This document shows, in pieces, positions 24,638-32,836 of a stretch of DNA of 64,000 nt. The DNA comes from an uncultured Bacteroidaceae bacterium (GTDB lineage Bacteria; Bacteroidota; Bacteroidia; Bacteroidales; Bacteroidaceae): contig CAJODY010000001.1 in assembly GCA_905233285.1 (NCBI GenBank), forward strand, positions 117,728 through 181,727, read 5' to 3'. Below the pieces are notes generated by a model. It worked only from the letters and a program-made list of their open reading frames with translations, was not told the origin of the DNA and ran no database searches. Position numbers and translations under genes: made by a program. Position 1 is the stretch's first letter, and the number at the start of each line of letters is the position of its first letter.

Positions 24638-24892
24638 ATGGCTATAACAAACAAAGAAATCATTGAAGGGCAGTTGAGAAGAATCAACGAGAAAGCCCAC
24701 ACCAATCTTGTTCTGAAACGTGCAAACCGTCACTGGCCTCTCTGCCGTGAAGTGAATGGCTACGAATTGCCACCGTCACCACTGAGCGAAACTTTCACAA
24801 GGCGAACTTCTGCCGAAATGATTGAATATCTCAGAGGTGTTGAGGATGCAACCGATTTCTTCACTCACAACGGCACAAAGCAGGAGGCGTAA
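24638..24892 (+). CDS. Unknown 84-residue protein
   Basis: Basic N-terminal half, Pro-rich centre (YELPPSPLSETF), helical end. No motif recognised. The stop TAA lies in the H16 loop. Confidence 0.6.
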   Translation: MAITNKEIIEGQLRRINEKAHTNLVLKRANRHWPLCREVNGYELPPSPLSETFTRRTSAEMIEYLRGVEDATDFFTHNGTKQEA

Positions 24893-24903
24893 CAACCTCA
24901 TGC
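24880..24903 (+). other. Intercistronic hairpin H16, loop CGTAACAA
   Basis: 8-position stem GCAGGAGG/CCTCATGC with one mismatch. The loop contains the upstream stop TAA. Confidence 0.55.
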
Positions 24904-24931
24904 TTTACAAATAACCAAAGATTCAATTATT

Positions 24932-25180
24932 ATGGCAAAATCAGAACTTTCGCTTGCCGTTCAAGGTGTAAATGGCGGTAACATCAAGGAGTACCCAAAA
25001 GTCGGGTTTACATGCAATTTTGTTGGCAATAACAACAAAATATGCTTTGATGCTTTTCAAGGCTATGGAGATTCTTATGCGAGACGTGAGCAAACTCAAA
25101 TCAGAGTGATCAAGGGTGACAAAGTTATCTTTCGAGGAACATTTGACGAACTTGCAGAAATCATTGAGAAAAAACAATAG
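24932..25180 (+). CDS. Unknown 82-residue beta-rich protein
   Basis: Alternating strands with Gly turns (NGGNIKEYPKVGFTCNFVGN) and a short C-terminal helix. No motif recognised. Unlike its neighbours it has no hairpin after it; the next start is only 10 bp downstream, so the two are probably translated together. Confidence 0.6.
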   Translation: MAKSELSLAVQGVNGGNIKEYPKVGFTCNFVGNNNKICFDAFQGYGDSYARREQTQIRVIKGDKVIFRGTFDELAEIIEKKQ

Positions 25181-25190
25181 TCACATTCAC

Positions 25191-25418
25191 ATGAAGAAAG
25201 CAGAAAGACTCCAGAAACTCAGGGAGAAGAAAAGCGACCTCGAACACAAACTTTACGAGGAACAACTTCGCCAGCATCAGCGCATAAACAATATGGGTTG
25301 GGGCTATGGTATGCGTCATGCAAAACTCAATTTCTCTACGACAAAAGAAGACAGATTGCAGTCGCGTATTGAGAAAATCGACAAACAGATTGCCGAACTT
25401 AGTCAGGAGGTGAAGTAA
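25191..25418 (+). CDS. Small coiled-coil protein
   Basis: 75 residues from ATG 25191. Two charged helices (MKKAERLQKLREKKSDLEHK at the start, and a C-terminal DRLQSRIEKIDKQIAELSQE) flank a Gly/Tyr-rich turn. An earlier in-frame ATG (25116) lies in the preceding gene. The stop TAA is in the H17 loop. Confidence 0.6.
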   Translation: MKKAERLQKLREKKSDLEHKLYEEQLRQHQRINNMGWGYGMRHAKLNFSTTKEDRLQSRIEKIDKQIAELSQEVK

Positions 25419-25429
25419 CATTCGCCACC
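25406..25429 (+). other. Intercistronic hairpin H17, loop GTAACA
   Basis: Stem GGTGAA/TTCGCC with one T-G pair, extended by GG/CC across an A-A mismatch. The loop contains the stop codon. Confidence 0.55.
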
Positions 25430-25456
25430 AGACCAACTAACCAAATAAATACAATT

Positions 25457-26071
25457 ATGAGAAAACTTAGGAATTACGAAAAGGAATTGGAAAACCTATA
25501 TTCTGCAATGCTGTGGAATATATGGAATCTAATTGAAAAGTATGGCGTTGGTGACGATTGTTGCTACGTTCCACAACAGTTTGCAACGAGAGAACTGAAA
25601 TGGGATAATCTCTGTGAAGTTGACATCAACGGCTGTTCCTATGACGTTGACGAAGTTAAGGTGTCTCTTTGGAATAACGAACCGAGACTTGCCATCACTT
25701 CTAACGGCTACGAATATTCCGTTTCTGAATCTTGCGAAGTCCTGACCGTGCTCAAAGCCGTCCACAATTATTTCTCCATGAGGGATATTTGGAAGAAAGA
25801 AAAGAAAGATCGCTTTGACCGTGCCATCAAGTTTGTGGAGGAACACCTCCTTGATAGGGTGTACGTTGAAAAGATTCGCCTGTCTCTGCACAATGTTGAC
25901 GTAATGCGATGCCCGATTGACAGCGACATCACGGATGCCATCAGTGACCTGCTGAATGAGTTTGGTAGCGACAACGACCTGCCGAGAGACTGGTATGAAA
26001 GTGAATACCTCTTCACAGATTTGGAAGACATCTTCTGGCAACTTGACATCGACTACGACGAAGAAGATTAG
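25457..26071 (+). CDS. Unknown acidic protein
   Basis: 204 residues, acidic (many Asp/Glu, ending DIDYDEED), mixed alpha/beta with Trp/Tyr clusters. No motif recognised. Acidic early phage proteins may act as DNA mimics; nothing here proves that. Confidence 0.6.
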   Translation: MRKLRNYEKELENLYSAMLWNIWNLIEKYGVGDDCCYVPQQFATRELKWDNLCEVDINGCSYDVDEVKVSLWNNEPRLAITSNGYEYSVSESCEVLTVLKAVHNYFSMRDIWKKEKKDRFDRAIKFVEEHLLDRVYVEKIRLSLHNVDVMRCPIDSDITDAISDLLNEFGSDNDLPRDWYESEYLFTDLEDIFWQLDIDYDEED

Positions 26072-26092
26072 GGCAGTTTTGCAACTGCCTTA
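26069..26092 (+). other. Intercistronic hairpin H18, loop TTTTGCAA
   Basis: Stem TAGGGCAG/CTGCCTTA with one G-T pair, beginning at the stop codon TAG. The loop resembles H4. Confidence 0.65.
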
Positions 26093-26119
26093 GTCACCAC
26101 TAACTAAAATGATAGAATT

Positions 26120-26419
26120 ATGAAAAAGATTGAATTAGCACAGATTCTCGATTTTGTATCACAATGCAAGAAGAGAGAGTATTACATTAACATTGCCTAT
26201 CCAAGCGGATGGGAAAAGTTTGGCGACGAAGAAGGAAAGAAGTATTTCGTGGAAAGTGCATCTGGAGCAGCAGGAACAAAACTTATCAAAGGAAGGGTAA
26301 GTTTGAAGAGCAACTACCTTGTATCAAGAGGTAAGGAACTTCCGTATATCAAACCAAATGCCGTTGCTGAGTATGGTGAGCACTGGCCTCATGATTTCTG
26401 CTACTTCTACCGTCTATGA
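26120..26419 (+). CDS. Unknown 99-residue protein
   Basis: Basic, mixed fold, Gly-rich centre (SASGAAGTKLIKGRVSL). Starts in TAGAATTATG context. No motif recognised. Confidence 0.6.
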   Translation: MKKIELAQILDFVSQCKKREYYINIAYPSGWEKFGDEEGKKYFVESASGAAGTKLIKGRVSLKSNYLVSRGKELPYIKPNAVAEYGEHWPHDFCYFYRL

Positions 26420-26449
26420 ACTCTTTGCGGCTTTACAACCGCAAGGAGT
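26420..26449 (+). other. Intercistronic hairpin H19, loop CTTTACAA
   Basis: 11-bp stem ACTCTTTGCGG/CCGCAAGGAGT (one T-G), followed by ACGATATTAA. Confidence 0.8.
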
Positions 26450-26477
26450 ACGATATTAACTCAAAAATTCAAAGATT

Positions 26478-26777
26478 ATGGAACCAAGGGAGATTGTAGA
26501 AAAAACGCTCAAAGCAGCGAAAGATAGGGAAGATTCTGGAGATTACTGGTCTTTCCTTGAAATGTGGACATCTGACTATTATCACTCTGATAGAATAGCA
26601 GAAATCTGTGACCTCGAAAAGAAACTTGATGAACGTCTGGCTACCATGCCTGAAGACGATTTCAACTCTGCCCGCGAGGAACTTCATCGGCTGACACTTA
26701 AATGTCTCGACGAAGCCCTCTGCAACTACATCAACAACAAGTACCCAGGCGCAACAAAGATATGCCCTAAACTCTAA
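26478..26777 (+). CDS. Unknown acidic helical protein
   Basis: 99 residues, helical and acidic, one Cys pair near the end. No motif recognised. The next gene begins 10 bp later without a hairpin, so the two form a coupled pair. Confidence 0.6.
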   Translation: MEPREIVEKTLKAAKDREDSGDYWSFLEMWTSDYYHSDRIAEICDLEKKLDERLATMPEDDFNSAREELHRLTLKCLDEALCNYINNKYPGATKICPKL

Positions 26778-26787
26778 ATCGTCTGTT

Positions 26788-26973
26788 ATGAGTACACCTA
26801 CCTATCAGCAAAGAAAAGAAGCCGCCCGTCAGAAAGCAATCGACTGGCAGCATGAAGATGGTGACTATCCCTACAGTTACGGGGGGCTTGCCATCATTGG
26901 CGAATACTTCTACAAACTTGGGAAGCGTTTCGGACTTCTCAGGGAATTTCGTGAGAACGGAATCCCCTGCTAA
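26788..26973 (+). CDS. Unknown 61-residue protein
   Basis: Begins MSTPTYQQRKEAARQKAIDW; short helical protein with aromatic centre (DYPYSYGGLAIIGEYFY). Similar short proteins occur in Bacteroidetes phages and conjugative elements. Function unknown. Confidence 0.6.
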   Translation: MSTPTYQQRKEAARQKAIDWQHEDGDYPYSYGGLAIIGEYFYKLGKRFGLLREFRENGIPC

Positions 26974-26979
26974 CTCTCA

Positions 26980-27007
26980 GGTAAGTACGACCGACACCGT
27001 GCTTACC
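26980..27007 (+). other. Intercistronic hairpin H20
   Basis: 9-bp stem GGTAAGTAC/GTGCTTACC (one T-G), loop GACCGACACC. The conserved GTACGA lies at the stem-loop border. Confidence 0.6.
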
Positions 27008-27036
27008 GCCTAATGTCTAATTAAAATTCAAGCAAT

Positions 27037-27471
27037 ATGGAAATCAAAGTAAACATTCCTAAGAACGATTACGTTCAACCTACGGAAGTAAGAGCAAAGG
27101 TTGTTCAAGACATCTGCAACCACATCATTTATTGGATGGGTAATAGTTGTGAACACGGGTTTTATCGACTGAGAATAAAAGACTTCTATGATAATAGTCC
27201 TTCACTATACCTTATCTATGAATCATCTGAAATGGCAAAGACATCTGGCTTTCAAACAGAAGGAAAGATTGACGAAAGAAGATACCCCTTCTACATAAAG
27301 ATAAGAACATGCGAAATGGAGGCTGTGTTCAAAGCAATTCAGAAAGCAGGGTATCACATCTTTGGCTATCACAACATCACTGACAATGTTCATACCTACG
27401 TCTTCACTACCAAGCCTGTTCTTAACGGACGAAAGGCAGAGAAGATGAAATTTGGTATGTTTATCGACTAA
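27037..27471 (+). CDS. Unknown 144-residue protein
   Basis: Mixed alpha/beta, basic; C-terminal KPVLNGRKAEKMKFGMFID. No motif recognised. Starts AAATTCAAGCAATATG. Confidence 0.6.
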   Translation: MEIKVNIPKNDYVQPTEVRAKVVQDICNHIIYWMGNSCEHGFYRLRIKDFYDNSPSLYLIYESSEMAKTSGFQTEGKIDERRYPFYIKIRTCEMEAVFKAIQKAGYHIFGYHNITDNVHTYVFTTKPVLNGRKAEKMKFGMFID

Positions 27472-27476
27472 GAGTT

Positions 27477-27500
27477 TCGCCCGACCTAATCATTGGGCGA
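27477..27500 (+). other. Intercistronic hairpin H21, loop CCTAATCA
   Basis: 8-bp stem TCGCCCGA/TTGGGCGA (one G-T). Confidence 0.7.
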
Positions 27501-27534
27501 TTCACTTATCATCTAACTTAAAATTCAAAAGATT

Positions 27535-28323
27535 ATGGAAGAATTAAATTCAAAACATGTGCTTGGCACTATCACTGGTTCTGACTTCAAAGTAGGAAAC
27601 GAACTATTCGTTAGCCGCGACATTCCTTCGCATCCAGACAGAAGCGAGTATGATGTTACAAGGTATCTTGTATATAAAGGCTCACTTCGTCAGTTCAGGA
27701 TGAAGAAATGTACTGTGTACCCTATGAACTACGGTATCAGAGAAGAAGGAAAAATGTATATCTATCGCCAGATTGTAGAACTGGAGATTGCTGGTGTCGG
27801 AACTCTCACGGTCGGAGGCTTGTATTTCTCCATCTACGAAAGTGTTGAAGACTACAAGAATGGTAAGGAGTACAAACTGCACTTCAAACACTATTCACTT
27901 GAAACGCTCGGAAATGTTCTCGGAGTGAAGTTTATCCAGAACTCATGTAGCATCTGTTATAACAATGGTCGCTATGATCCGAAAAGATTCTTTTGGAACG
28001 GAACAAGTGTTGACTGTAGGACAGTAACAGACCTTATGCCATTCTCCTATGAGGTGACAAAGAACGGTATTTCTTTCCACGGCTTTGAGCCAGAGAACTA
28101 TCTTGACGGCTATCCGACAAAGGAGGCTTGTGAAAGCGCAAACACCATCAAAGTCTGTTGCTTTGACGAGCCAAAGAAGTTCAGCATCCGTGCCTACGAA
28201 ACATTCTCGCGCACATTTGAGGTTGAAGCAGCCAACCATGAAGCCGCTGTAGAGAAAGTCCGCAAGGAACTTGAAAGTTTCCCGTTCGAGGAAGGTGACA
28301 GCGACGGACTTTGCTTCGACTAA
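27535..28323 (+). CDS. Unknown protein with C-terminal DpnD/PcfM-like domain
   Basis: 262 residues. Residues about 215-262 (FSIRAYETFSRTFEVEAANH, then EAAVEKVRKELE and an acidic end) match the small DpnD/PcfM fold found in phage and plasmid proteins and in the DpnII restriction locus. The N-terminal 200 residues are beta-rich and unassigned, with a Cys pair (CSICYNNG). Role unknown. Confidence 0.6.
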   Translation: MEELNSKHVLGTITGSDFKVGNELFVSRDIPSHPDRSEYDVTRYLVYKGSLRQFRMKKCTVYPMNYGIREEGKMYIYRQIVELEIAGVGTLTVGGLYFSIYESVEDYKNGKEYKLHFKHYSLETLGNVLGVKFIQNSCSICYNNGRYDPKRFFWNGTSVDCRTVTDLMPFSYEVTKNGISFHGFEPENYLDGYPTKEACESANTIKVCCFDEPKKFSIRAYETFSRTFEVEAANHEAAVEKVRKELESFPFEEGDSDGLCFD

Positions 28324-28332
28324 CCTATCTGG

Positions 28333-28358
28333 CAGTGCTGATATGATAATCGGCATTG
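28333..28358 (+). other. Intercistronic hairpin H22, loop ATGATA
   Basis: 10-bp stem CAGTGCTGAT/ATCGGCATTG (one G-T, one T-G). Confidence 0.75.
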
Positions 28359-28389
28359 CTGCTATTGTCTAACCAATATTATTCAAGTT

Positions 28390-28851
28390 ATGGAAGAGAA
28401 ACAAACATTAGAATCAATGATTTCAAAACACGCTTATGATGAAATCGTTGCAAAAGTGAAAGAACAGATTGGGGAGGAATCTTTTGAATACATTTTCCCC
28501 GGCATCAAGAAGGCACTTGAAGAAGGTTCAGGAGCCGTTAGAGAAGAAATCCTTATCAACTGGCTCAAAGTTGATTCCATGCGCGTTTGCACTCAATGTG
28601 GTGCTATCATGGAAGAAGGCTGGTATCTGAACTGTGCTGGTTACGCTTGCTCTGACAAATGTGCTGCCAAGTCTGAAGGTATCACGATGGAAGAGTTTGA
28701 GAAGTGGCGCATCTACAAAGATGATATTATCTCATATCTCGAAGACGAGGGTGAAGGTAGAAAGATTGAAGACCTCACGAAAGAAGAGTGTGACGAAATC
28801 ATTGACGAGATTGCCGACGATTTAGACTACTATTACACAGAATGGTACTAA
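28390..28851 (+). CDS. Cys4 zinc-binding protein (paralogue of 28915 gene)
   Basis: 153 residues, acidic. Residues about 66-98 hold CTQCGAIMEEGW and YACSDKCAAK, a Cys4 knuckle pair expected to bind zinc. The following gene has the same arrangement (CTVCDKTITSGY, then FCSKECATSF), so the two look like diverged paralogues. Helical regions lie on either side. Function unknown; the pattern recalls small treble-clef/FCS-type fingers. Confidence 0.65.
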   Translation: MEEKQTLESMISKHAYDEIVAKVKEQIGEESFEYIFPGIKKALEEGSGAVREEILINWLKVDSMRVCTQCGAIMEEGWYLNCAGYACSDKCAAKSEGITMEEFEKWRIYKDDIISYLEDEGEGRKIEDLTKEECDEIIDEIADDLDYYYTEWY

Positions 28852-28859
28852 ACTCTATC

Positions 28860-28889
28860 TCAGCAAGTGTTGTGACAAACGCTTGCTGA
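28860..28889 (+). other. Intercistronic hairpin H23, loop GTGACA
   Basis: 12-bp stem TCAGCAAGTGTT/AACGCTTGCTGA (one T-G). Confidence 0.8.
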
Positions 28890-28914
28890 ACTATTAACCA
28901 AATGATAAACAATT

Positions 28915-29685
28915 ATGAAAATCAAGATTACATTCGATTCCGATGGTGCTTACGGTTATCCAAAAGGCACTATTATCACGGGCAAAGAGTTAGTGAATGA
29001 CTATATCGACTGTCTGAATGAAGTCGAAGATGCAGACACCATCAACTTCCTCAAACACTCAGAGATAGAAAAGTCTGTTGATTTCGTGGCTCAGATGTGG
29101 GGGCTTTCCTACGACGTTATCCCCGATGATACCGTCATTCGCAAATGCACCGTCTGTGACAAAACTATCACGTCTGGCTATGTCTTCGACGGCACAGACT
29201 GTTTCTGCTCAAAGGAATGTGCTACGTCATTCTTTGACGATGATGAAGGCTGCGTTGAGATTCTTCTTGACGAGGGCGAACGTCTTATCTGGAATGATTC
29301 GTTACCAACTGCACCCCACTACAAAGTAGGCATCGGTGCTGACAATCCTAACAACTTCTTCTATTGCGACACAAAGGAGAAACTATTTGAGTGGATCAAC
29401 AGAAAAGTCTTTCAGACTGTCAAAGATTGGTATGACATCGAGGCTTACAACACGCAACACAAGTTTGCACCCATTGAAGTCATTCTCTTCAATCCCAAAG
29501 ACTACTACGACCATCGTAGGCAGTACGTTAGTAATGTCCGTAAGTGTGAAGACATCGTGCAACGTGCCCTGTGCATTGCCCGCTCTCCAAAGCGTGACTC
29601 GCTTCTGAAAGAGTTTAGCCGTGCCTACAACGATGCCGACTCTATTTGGGATATGTACCCCGAAGTCTGGCAGGGAGAGATCTGA
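28915..29685 (+). CDS. Cys4 zinc-binding protein (paralogue of 28390 gene)
   Basis: 256 residues. The N-terminal 70 residues are acidic. The zinc knuckle pair follows at about 79-105 (CTVCDKTITSGYVFDG, then CFCSKECATSF), and a C-terminal 150-residue domain of unknown fold is basic/aromatic. The TGA stop sits in the H24 loop. Confidence 0.65.
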   Translation: MKIKITFDSDGAYGYPKGTIITGKELVNDYIDCLNEVEDADTINFLKHSEIEKSVDFVAQMWGLSYDVIPDDTVIRKCTVCDKTITSGYVFDGTDCFCSKECATSFFDDDEGCVEILLDEGERLIWNDSLPTAPHYKVGIGADNPNNFFYCDTKEKLFEWINRKVFQTVKDWYDIEAYNTQHKFAPIEVILFNPKDYYDHRRQYVSNVRKCEDIVQRALCIARSPKRDSLLKEFSRAYNDADSIWDMYPEVWQGEI

Positions 29686-29697
29686 AACTCTCCTTGC
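29670..29697 (+). other. Intercistronic hairpin H24, loop ATCTGAAA
   Basis: 10-bp stem GCAGGGAGAG/CTCTCCTTGC (one G-T). The loop holds the upstream stop TGA. Confidence 0.7.
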
Positions 29698-29737
29698 TAC
29701 AACTAATGTACAATGTTTAACCAATTTAATTTCAATT

Positions 29738-30967
29738 ATGACAGATTTACAGAAAGACCAAGCCATCTATCAAAAGATGACAGAGATTGCAGACAAGTAT
29801 TTCAACCGCGCCATTGAGCACAGTGAAGAGTTTCGTCATTTCATGGCTGACAAGTCCATTATCTCATTGCAAGAGTTGAAGAAGTGCGAGGAATGGAACA
29901 GAGCCATCTATGGCTACTACGACTATTCCAAGCAAGAACAAGTCAAAGGAATCGACTTCGATATTGAGACTATCGACGTTGACACCTTCCACTGCGAGTT
30001 TCGTGGTGACACATTGTTCAGTCATGCCCTGCTCGACACGTTCAAGTCTCTGGCTAAGAATCGTTGTGAACTCTATTTCACATACGAGGAAAAGCCAAAG
30101 GGTGCTTATCTCGGTACGCTAAGTGTAGGCTTTACAAAAGGTGCTAAGTCTTTGATTGAGCATTGCGCAAACGATGAACTCCGACCTGTAATGAATTATG
30201 TGCTTATGGATGTCAACGCTGCTGACCAGTCTGTCAACTTTGTTGCATCCGATGGTCACTCGCTCGCAATCGTCTCGAACATTCCGGGCAACTGGACTAA
30301 GCCCTGCGACCACTCCAAGAGTTTACAGGTTCTGATTCCGAAACAGGACTGGAAACGTCTCTGCGACTATTCCGTTAAGTTCAAGTCTGAGGTAAGTTTC
30401 GACGTGTATAAGTACGACAATCCTTATACTCAGGAACATTTCTGCACGATGCTTGCTCATGTCGGCGATGCCACTCTCAAGTTCACCGACCGCGATATGC
30501 GTTACCCGAACTGGCGTAGTGTATTGCCCGATACCAGGCAGATGCGACGTTACGACATTCACCCCGAAGACATCACCGCTCTCCGCTCATGGTTGAAGAC
30601 TATCGGCAAAGAAAAGTACGGCGTACAAATCAATGTCTCTGTCTATCGTGGCTCTGACCTCGCTTACTTCGAGTACGAAGACTATGACTTCTCGAAGAGT
30701 CACACCGCGACGTTCCGTCTTACACGCCCCTCACAGACAACAGAAGGCATTGCCTATTCCCGTGAGAAACTGGCAAAGACTCTCCTAAGTGGATTCTACA
30801 TCTACAATCATGGCGTGGCAAGTCTATTGGTAGCCGACAACTACGACCTTCTACTTCTGATGCCTATGCTGAAAGAAGAAGGTGGTTACGTACACGACGT
30901 TGAGAATCGTGAAGTTCTTGAAACTGTCGAAGAGACGGCCATGGTAGTCGAACTTGTTGCAGCCTAA
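29738..30967 (+). CDS. Sliding clamp-like protein (DnaN/beta-clamp fold)
   Basis: 409 residues from ATG 29738 (TTTCAATTATG context; an upstream in-frame ATG at 29621 is in the preceding gene). Clamp-like landmarks are the domain-1 pattern RPVMNYVLMDVNA...VNFVASDGHSLAIV (cf. RP.L.G......L.LVATDGHRLA), FTDRDMRYPNWRSVLP (cf. FP.Y..VIP) and YSREKLAKTLLSG (cf. FN..YL...L), with three roughly equal segments. Beta clamps encircle DNA and hold polymerases. Length is slightly above the bacterial norm (about 370). Homology by motif pattern only; a divergent phage clamp or clamp mimic. Confidence 0.6.
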   Translation: MTDLQKDQAIYQKMTEIADKYFNRAIEHSEEFRHFMADKSIISLQELKKCEEWNRAIYGYYDYSKQEQVKGIDFDIETIDVDTFHCEFRGDTLFSHALLDTFKSLAKNRCELYFTYEEKPKGAYLGTLSVGFTKGAKSLIEHCANDELRPVMNYVLMDVNAADQSVNFVASDGHSLAIVSNIPGNWTKPCDHSKSLQVLIPKQDWKRLCDYSVKFKSEVSFDVYKYDNPYTQEHFCTMLAHVGDATLKFTDRDMRYPNWRSVLPDTRQMRRYDIHPEDITALRSWLKTIGKEKYGVQINVSVYRGSDLAYFEYEDYDFSKSHTATFRLTRPSQTTEGIAYSREKLAKTLLSGFYIYNHGVASLLVADNYDLLLLMPMLKEEGGYVHDVENREVLETVEETAMVVELVAA

Positions 30968-30976
30968 ACTCTCTCA

Positions 30977-31007
30977 GATGTGTTGTACCTTATAAGTACG
31001 ACACATC
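30977..31007 (+). other. Intercistronic hairpin H25, loop CTTATAA
   Basis: 12-bp stem GATGTGTTGTAC/GTACGACACATC (one T-G). Confidence 0.8.
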
Positions 31008-31039
31008 ACAATATTTTCCCCTAAAATTCGTTTATAATT

Positions 31040-31069
31040 ATGGAACTCAAAACATTCAACAGTACATGA
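31040..31069 (+). CDS. Nine-residue leader peptide
   Basis: The canonical TATAATTATG context opens MELKTFNST and a TGA that overlaps the ATG of the next gene (ATGA at 31066). Probably couples translation of the 81-residue protein. Confidence 0.4.
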   Translation: MELKTFNST

Positions 31070-31311
31070 CAAAAAGTGAAGCCCTGAATATTCCAGACCT
31101 CCAAATCCATCCCAACGACCTCGTTGAGGATTGTTTCTACTACAAACTTGCTAAGGCCGGCCGATTATCCGACGAGCAAGGTCAAAAGGCTCTGGAAAGG
31201 CTCAAAGGTAAGGAGAATGACCCTTGTTATAAGGGAGCGTTCATCGTTGCTGACATCATGCTTCAGAACCTCGACAAATACGGTGTCGCTTGCATTGACT
31301 GGTGTCGGTAG
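31066..31311 (+). CDS. Unknown 81-residue protein
   Basis: Soluble and helical, containing GRLSDEQGQKALERLKG and four Cys. No motif recognised. Translation is likely coupled to the upstream nine-residue ORF. Confidence 0.55.
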   Translation: MTKSEALNIPDLQIHPNDLVEDCFYYKLAKAGRLSDEQGQKALERLKGKENDPCYKGAFIVADIMLQNLDKYGVACIDWCR

Positions 31312-31319
31312 TCTCTTTC

Positions 31320-31349
31320 ACTCCCATCCTCTTGACAAAGGATAGGAGT
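31320..31349 (+). other. Intercistronic hairpin H26, loop CTTGACAA
   Basis: 11-position stem ACTCCCATCCT/AGGATAGGAGT with one mismatch, followed by ACGATAAATTC. Confidence 0.7.
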
Positions 31350-31374
31350 ACGATAAATTCAAAACTTACACATT

Positions 31375-32781
31375 ATGACAGAACAAATAACCCGTAAAGA
31401 CCTCATAACAGCAGTGTTGTTATCGTTCAGCGTTACAACCTACGACTTTGAGGAAATCAAAGGTACGTCCGTCACGCTCTACAAGTTCCGTCCGCAAATC
31501 GGTGTCCGCGTGTCTCGCATACTCGGACTGAAGAACGAACTTGCCTCTGTACTCGGTGTTCCATCGGTGCGTATCATTGCACCAATGGAAGACGGTTGCG
31601 TAGGCATCGAAGTTCCGAACAAAGAACGTGACATCGTTCCCATTGATTCTTTGATGGAGTCCGAAGACTATCAGCAGTCACAACAGACATTGCCGTTATG
31701 TCTCGGACTGACCGTTACTAACGCTGTGTTCATGGCCGACCTTGCAGAAATGCCCCATCTTCTTGTAGCGGGTGCAACAGGTCAAGGTAAGTCCGTAGGA
31801 TTGAATGTAATGCTGATGTCGCTCATGCACAAACTATCTCCAGAACAGTTGAAGTTTGTGCTGATAGACCCGAAGCAGGTTGAGTTTTCAATATACGAGA
31901 ACTATCCTCAGTCTTATTTCGCTAACCTTGGCCTCAACGAAAACATCTGCACCGATTCCGAACAGGCAAGGCAAACACTGGATGCCCTGTGCCGTGTCAT
32001 GGAACAGCGTTATTCTCTCTTACGTCAGCATAATGTCCGTAACATCAAAGAATATAACGCAAAAGCAGAAACAAAACTGCCTTATGTCGTTGTAGTCATT
32101 GATGAATATGGTGATCTTGTAATGACTGCAGGCCGTGACATAGAGAAATCCATTTGCCGTATCGCACAGAAAGCCCGTGCCGTCGGCATACACATGATTA
32201 TCTCTACACAACGTCCGTCTGCTACCATCGTCACAGGAAACATCAAGGCTAACTTCCCCGTCCGAATCGCTTTCCGTACCACTACTGGCACTGACTCCCG
32301 CGTAGTCATTGACCGCATGGGTGCTGAGAAACTTACAGGACGTGGCGACATGCTCTACTGCGAAGGTGCTGACATGAACCGTGTTCAATGTGCTTACGTT
32401 GACACCGACTACATCTACAATTTCCGCGACGAACTTTCCCAGAAGTACGAAAACTTTGGAAACCCGTCTTTGTTCATTGAAGATGTAGAGGAACAACCGA
32501 AGAGACAGCAAATCTTCCTCAGTCAACGTCTCTTCACGAACATTGAGGTTCTTGCACATAAGTTGGCTGATTATCCTGAGACAAACACCGAAATGGTACG
32601 GCGTTTGCTTGGTGGCAGTTACCATCTTGAATGTGCGGAAATGCTGATACAACTCAATCAACTCGGTATCGTCTCAAAACCCGATTTCTGGTACGGTGGG
32701 AAATGTGCGGTCATTGTCAGAGACCGCAACCGCATCACAGAAATCATCAACGAAGCAAAATCCTTGGAGCCAGACCTGTAA
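31375..32781 (+). CDS. FtsK/SpoIIIE-like DNA translocase
   Basis: 468 residues with the FtsK ATPase core: Walker A GATGQGKSVG (about 135-144), Walker B VVVIDEYGDL, QRPSATIVTGNIKANFP and FRTTTGTDSRVVID typical of the family. The C-terminal segment (NTEMVRRLLGGSYHLECAEM, then LIQLNQLGIVSK) resembles the winged-helix gamma domain that reads polar sequences. The N-terminal membrane region of cellular FtsK is absent. It precedes the integrase; translocation could aid replication, segregation or recombination of phage DNA. The stop lies in the hairpin at 32767-32794. Confidence 0.85.
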   Translation: MTEQITRKDLITAVLLSFSVTTYDFEEIKGTSVTLYKFRPQIGVRVSRILGLKNELASVLGVPSVRIIAPMEDGCVGIEVPNKERDIVPIDSLMESEDYQQSQQTLPLCLGLTVTNAVFMADLAEMPHLLVAGATGQGKSVGLNVMLMSLMHKLSPEQLKFVLIDPKQVEFSIYENYPQSYFANLGLNENICTDSEQARQTLDALCRVMEQRYSLLRQHNVRNIKEYNAKAETKLPYVVVVIDEYGDLVMTAGRDIEKSICRIAQKARAVGIHMIISTQRPSATIVTGNIKANFPVRIAFRTTTGTDSRVVIDRMGAEKLTGRGDMLYCEGADMNRVQCAYVDTDYIYNFRDELSQKYENFGNPSLFIEDVEEQPKRQQIFLSQRLFTNIEVLAHKLADYPETNTEMVRRLLGGSYHLECAEMLIQLNQLGIVSKPDFWYGGKCAVIVRDRNRITEIINEAKSLEPDL

Positions 32782-32794
32782 TAAAGTCTGGCTC
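32767..32794 (+). terminator. Hairpin H27 after ftsK-like gene
   Basis: Perfect 9-bp stem GAGCCAGAC/GTCTGGCTC, loop CTGTAATAAA containing the stop codon, followed by TTCTATTT. Terminator-like member of the hairpin series. Confidence 0.7.
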
Positions 32795-32836
32795 TTCTAT
32801 TTCCATCATAATTGATAGAATTTTTTGGTTAGACAG

